5,991 nucleotides of DNA from Alphaproteobacteria bacterium (GTDB lineage Bacteria > Pseudomonadota > Alphaproteobacteria > BOG-932 > Roseiterribacteraceae), in contig CAJCJC010000200.1 in the NCBI GenBank assembly GCA_903970575.1, forward strand, positions 1-5,991, in the 5' to 3' direction. A program made the translations under genes and the position numbers. Below are positions 5,831 to 5,991 of the stretch, in pieces. The notes under the pieces are model-generated. The model was not told where the DNA came from. It was given only the letters and a program-made list of their open reading frames with translations, and made no database searches. The stretch's first letter is position 1, and every line of letters starts with the position of its first letter.

Positions 5831-5991
5831 ATGTTTGCACGCGCCAAGACCGCACGCTCGCGCCCGGGCGCCGCCCGATGGGCGCAAGCGCTTGCCTGTG
5901 GCATGACGGTGATTGCCCTGGGCGGCTGCGATACGACGCTAAACACGCTTGTCGGCAAACCAACCGGCTCCGTCGCGCCAACCCCACCGGC
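5831..5991 (+). CDS. N-terminus of a predicted lipoprotein, 3' truncated by window edge
   Basis: An open frame starts at ATG 5831 and stays open to the window end (53 codons plus two bases). GGAGA at 5820-5824 gives a good Shine-Dalgarno with 6-base spacing. The product has a long basic N-region with seven Arg/Lys in the first 16 residues, a hydrophobic stretch at about 20-30 and the lipobox L-G-G-C (30-33), so C33 is the probable lipidation site. Residue 34, the +2 position, is Asp, which in enterobacteria signals retention in the inner membrane; whether this holds in alphaproteobacteria is uncertain. A Thr/Pro-rich linker (about 44-53) follows, as is common before a folded periplasmic domain. 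The catalytic or binding domain is outside the window. A penicillin-binding-protein activator (LpoA/LppC-like) is one possibility that I cannot support from what is visible. Confidence 0.72.
   Translation, partial: MFARAKTARSRPGAARWAQALACGMTVIALGGCDTTLNTLVGKPTGSVAPTPP

Overview
The window looks like a stretch of core chromosome from a GC-rich alphaproteobacterium. An IalB-family exported protein, a bacterial Anbu proteasome homologue, the end of a urease accessory gene and a triheme membrane-dehydrogenase-type cytochrome c all fit Hyphomicrobiales (Rhizobiales) or relatives. This assignment rests on gene content and base composition only. I see no transposase, integrase, phage gene or CRISPR array.

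Layout from left to right. The 3' end of ureG (+) enters from the left edge and converges on ialB (-). A 304-base divergent intergenic region follows. It holds an 11-bp direct repeat, a set of mutually exclusive inverted repeats and a weak ialB promoter candidate. The next block is all +: an Anbu-type proteasome-like peptidase, a Liv-type branched-chain amino-acid ABC substrate-binding protein whose open frame touches the anbu stop codon, and, after 77 bases, a pyridoxamine-5'-phosphate-oxidase-like flavoprotein of the general stress protein 26 type. This last gene converges, with 15 bases between stop codons, on a block of - strand features: a triheme cytochrome c, a small DUF6491-like lipoprotein and tRNA-Arg(ACG). 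Divergent from the tRNA, a second lipoprotein starts on the + strand and runs off the right edge.

Functionally this is a mosaic of housekeeping and envelope functions rather than one pathway. Five of the seven protein genes encode exported products: IalB, the binding protein, the cytochrome and two lipoproteins. Anbu and the stress flavoprotein are presumably cytoplasmic and stress-related. The usual partners of several genes are absent from the window: the Anbu operon partners (alpha-E, ATP-grasp and transglutaminase-like genes), the LivHMGF transporter subunits, and a dehydrogenase for the cytochrome. The part I would look at first is the leader of anbu, where repeat and hairpin structure is denser than I would expect in plain intergenic DNA.
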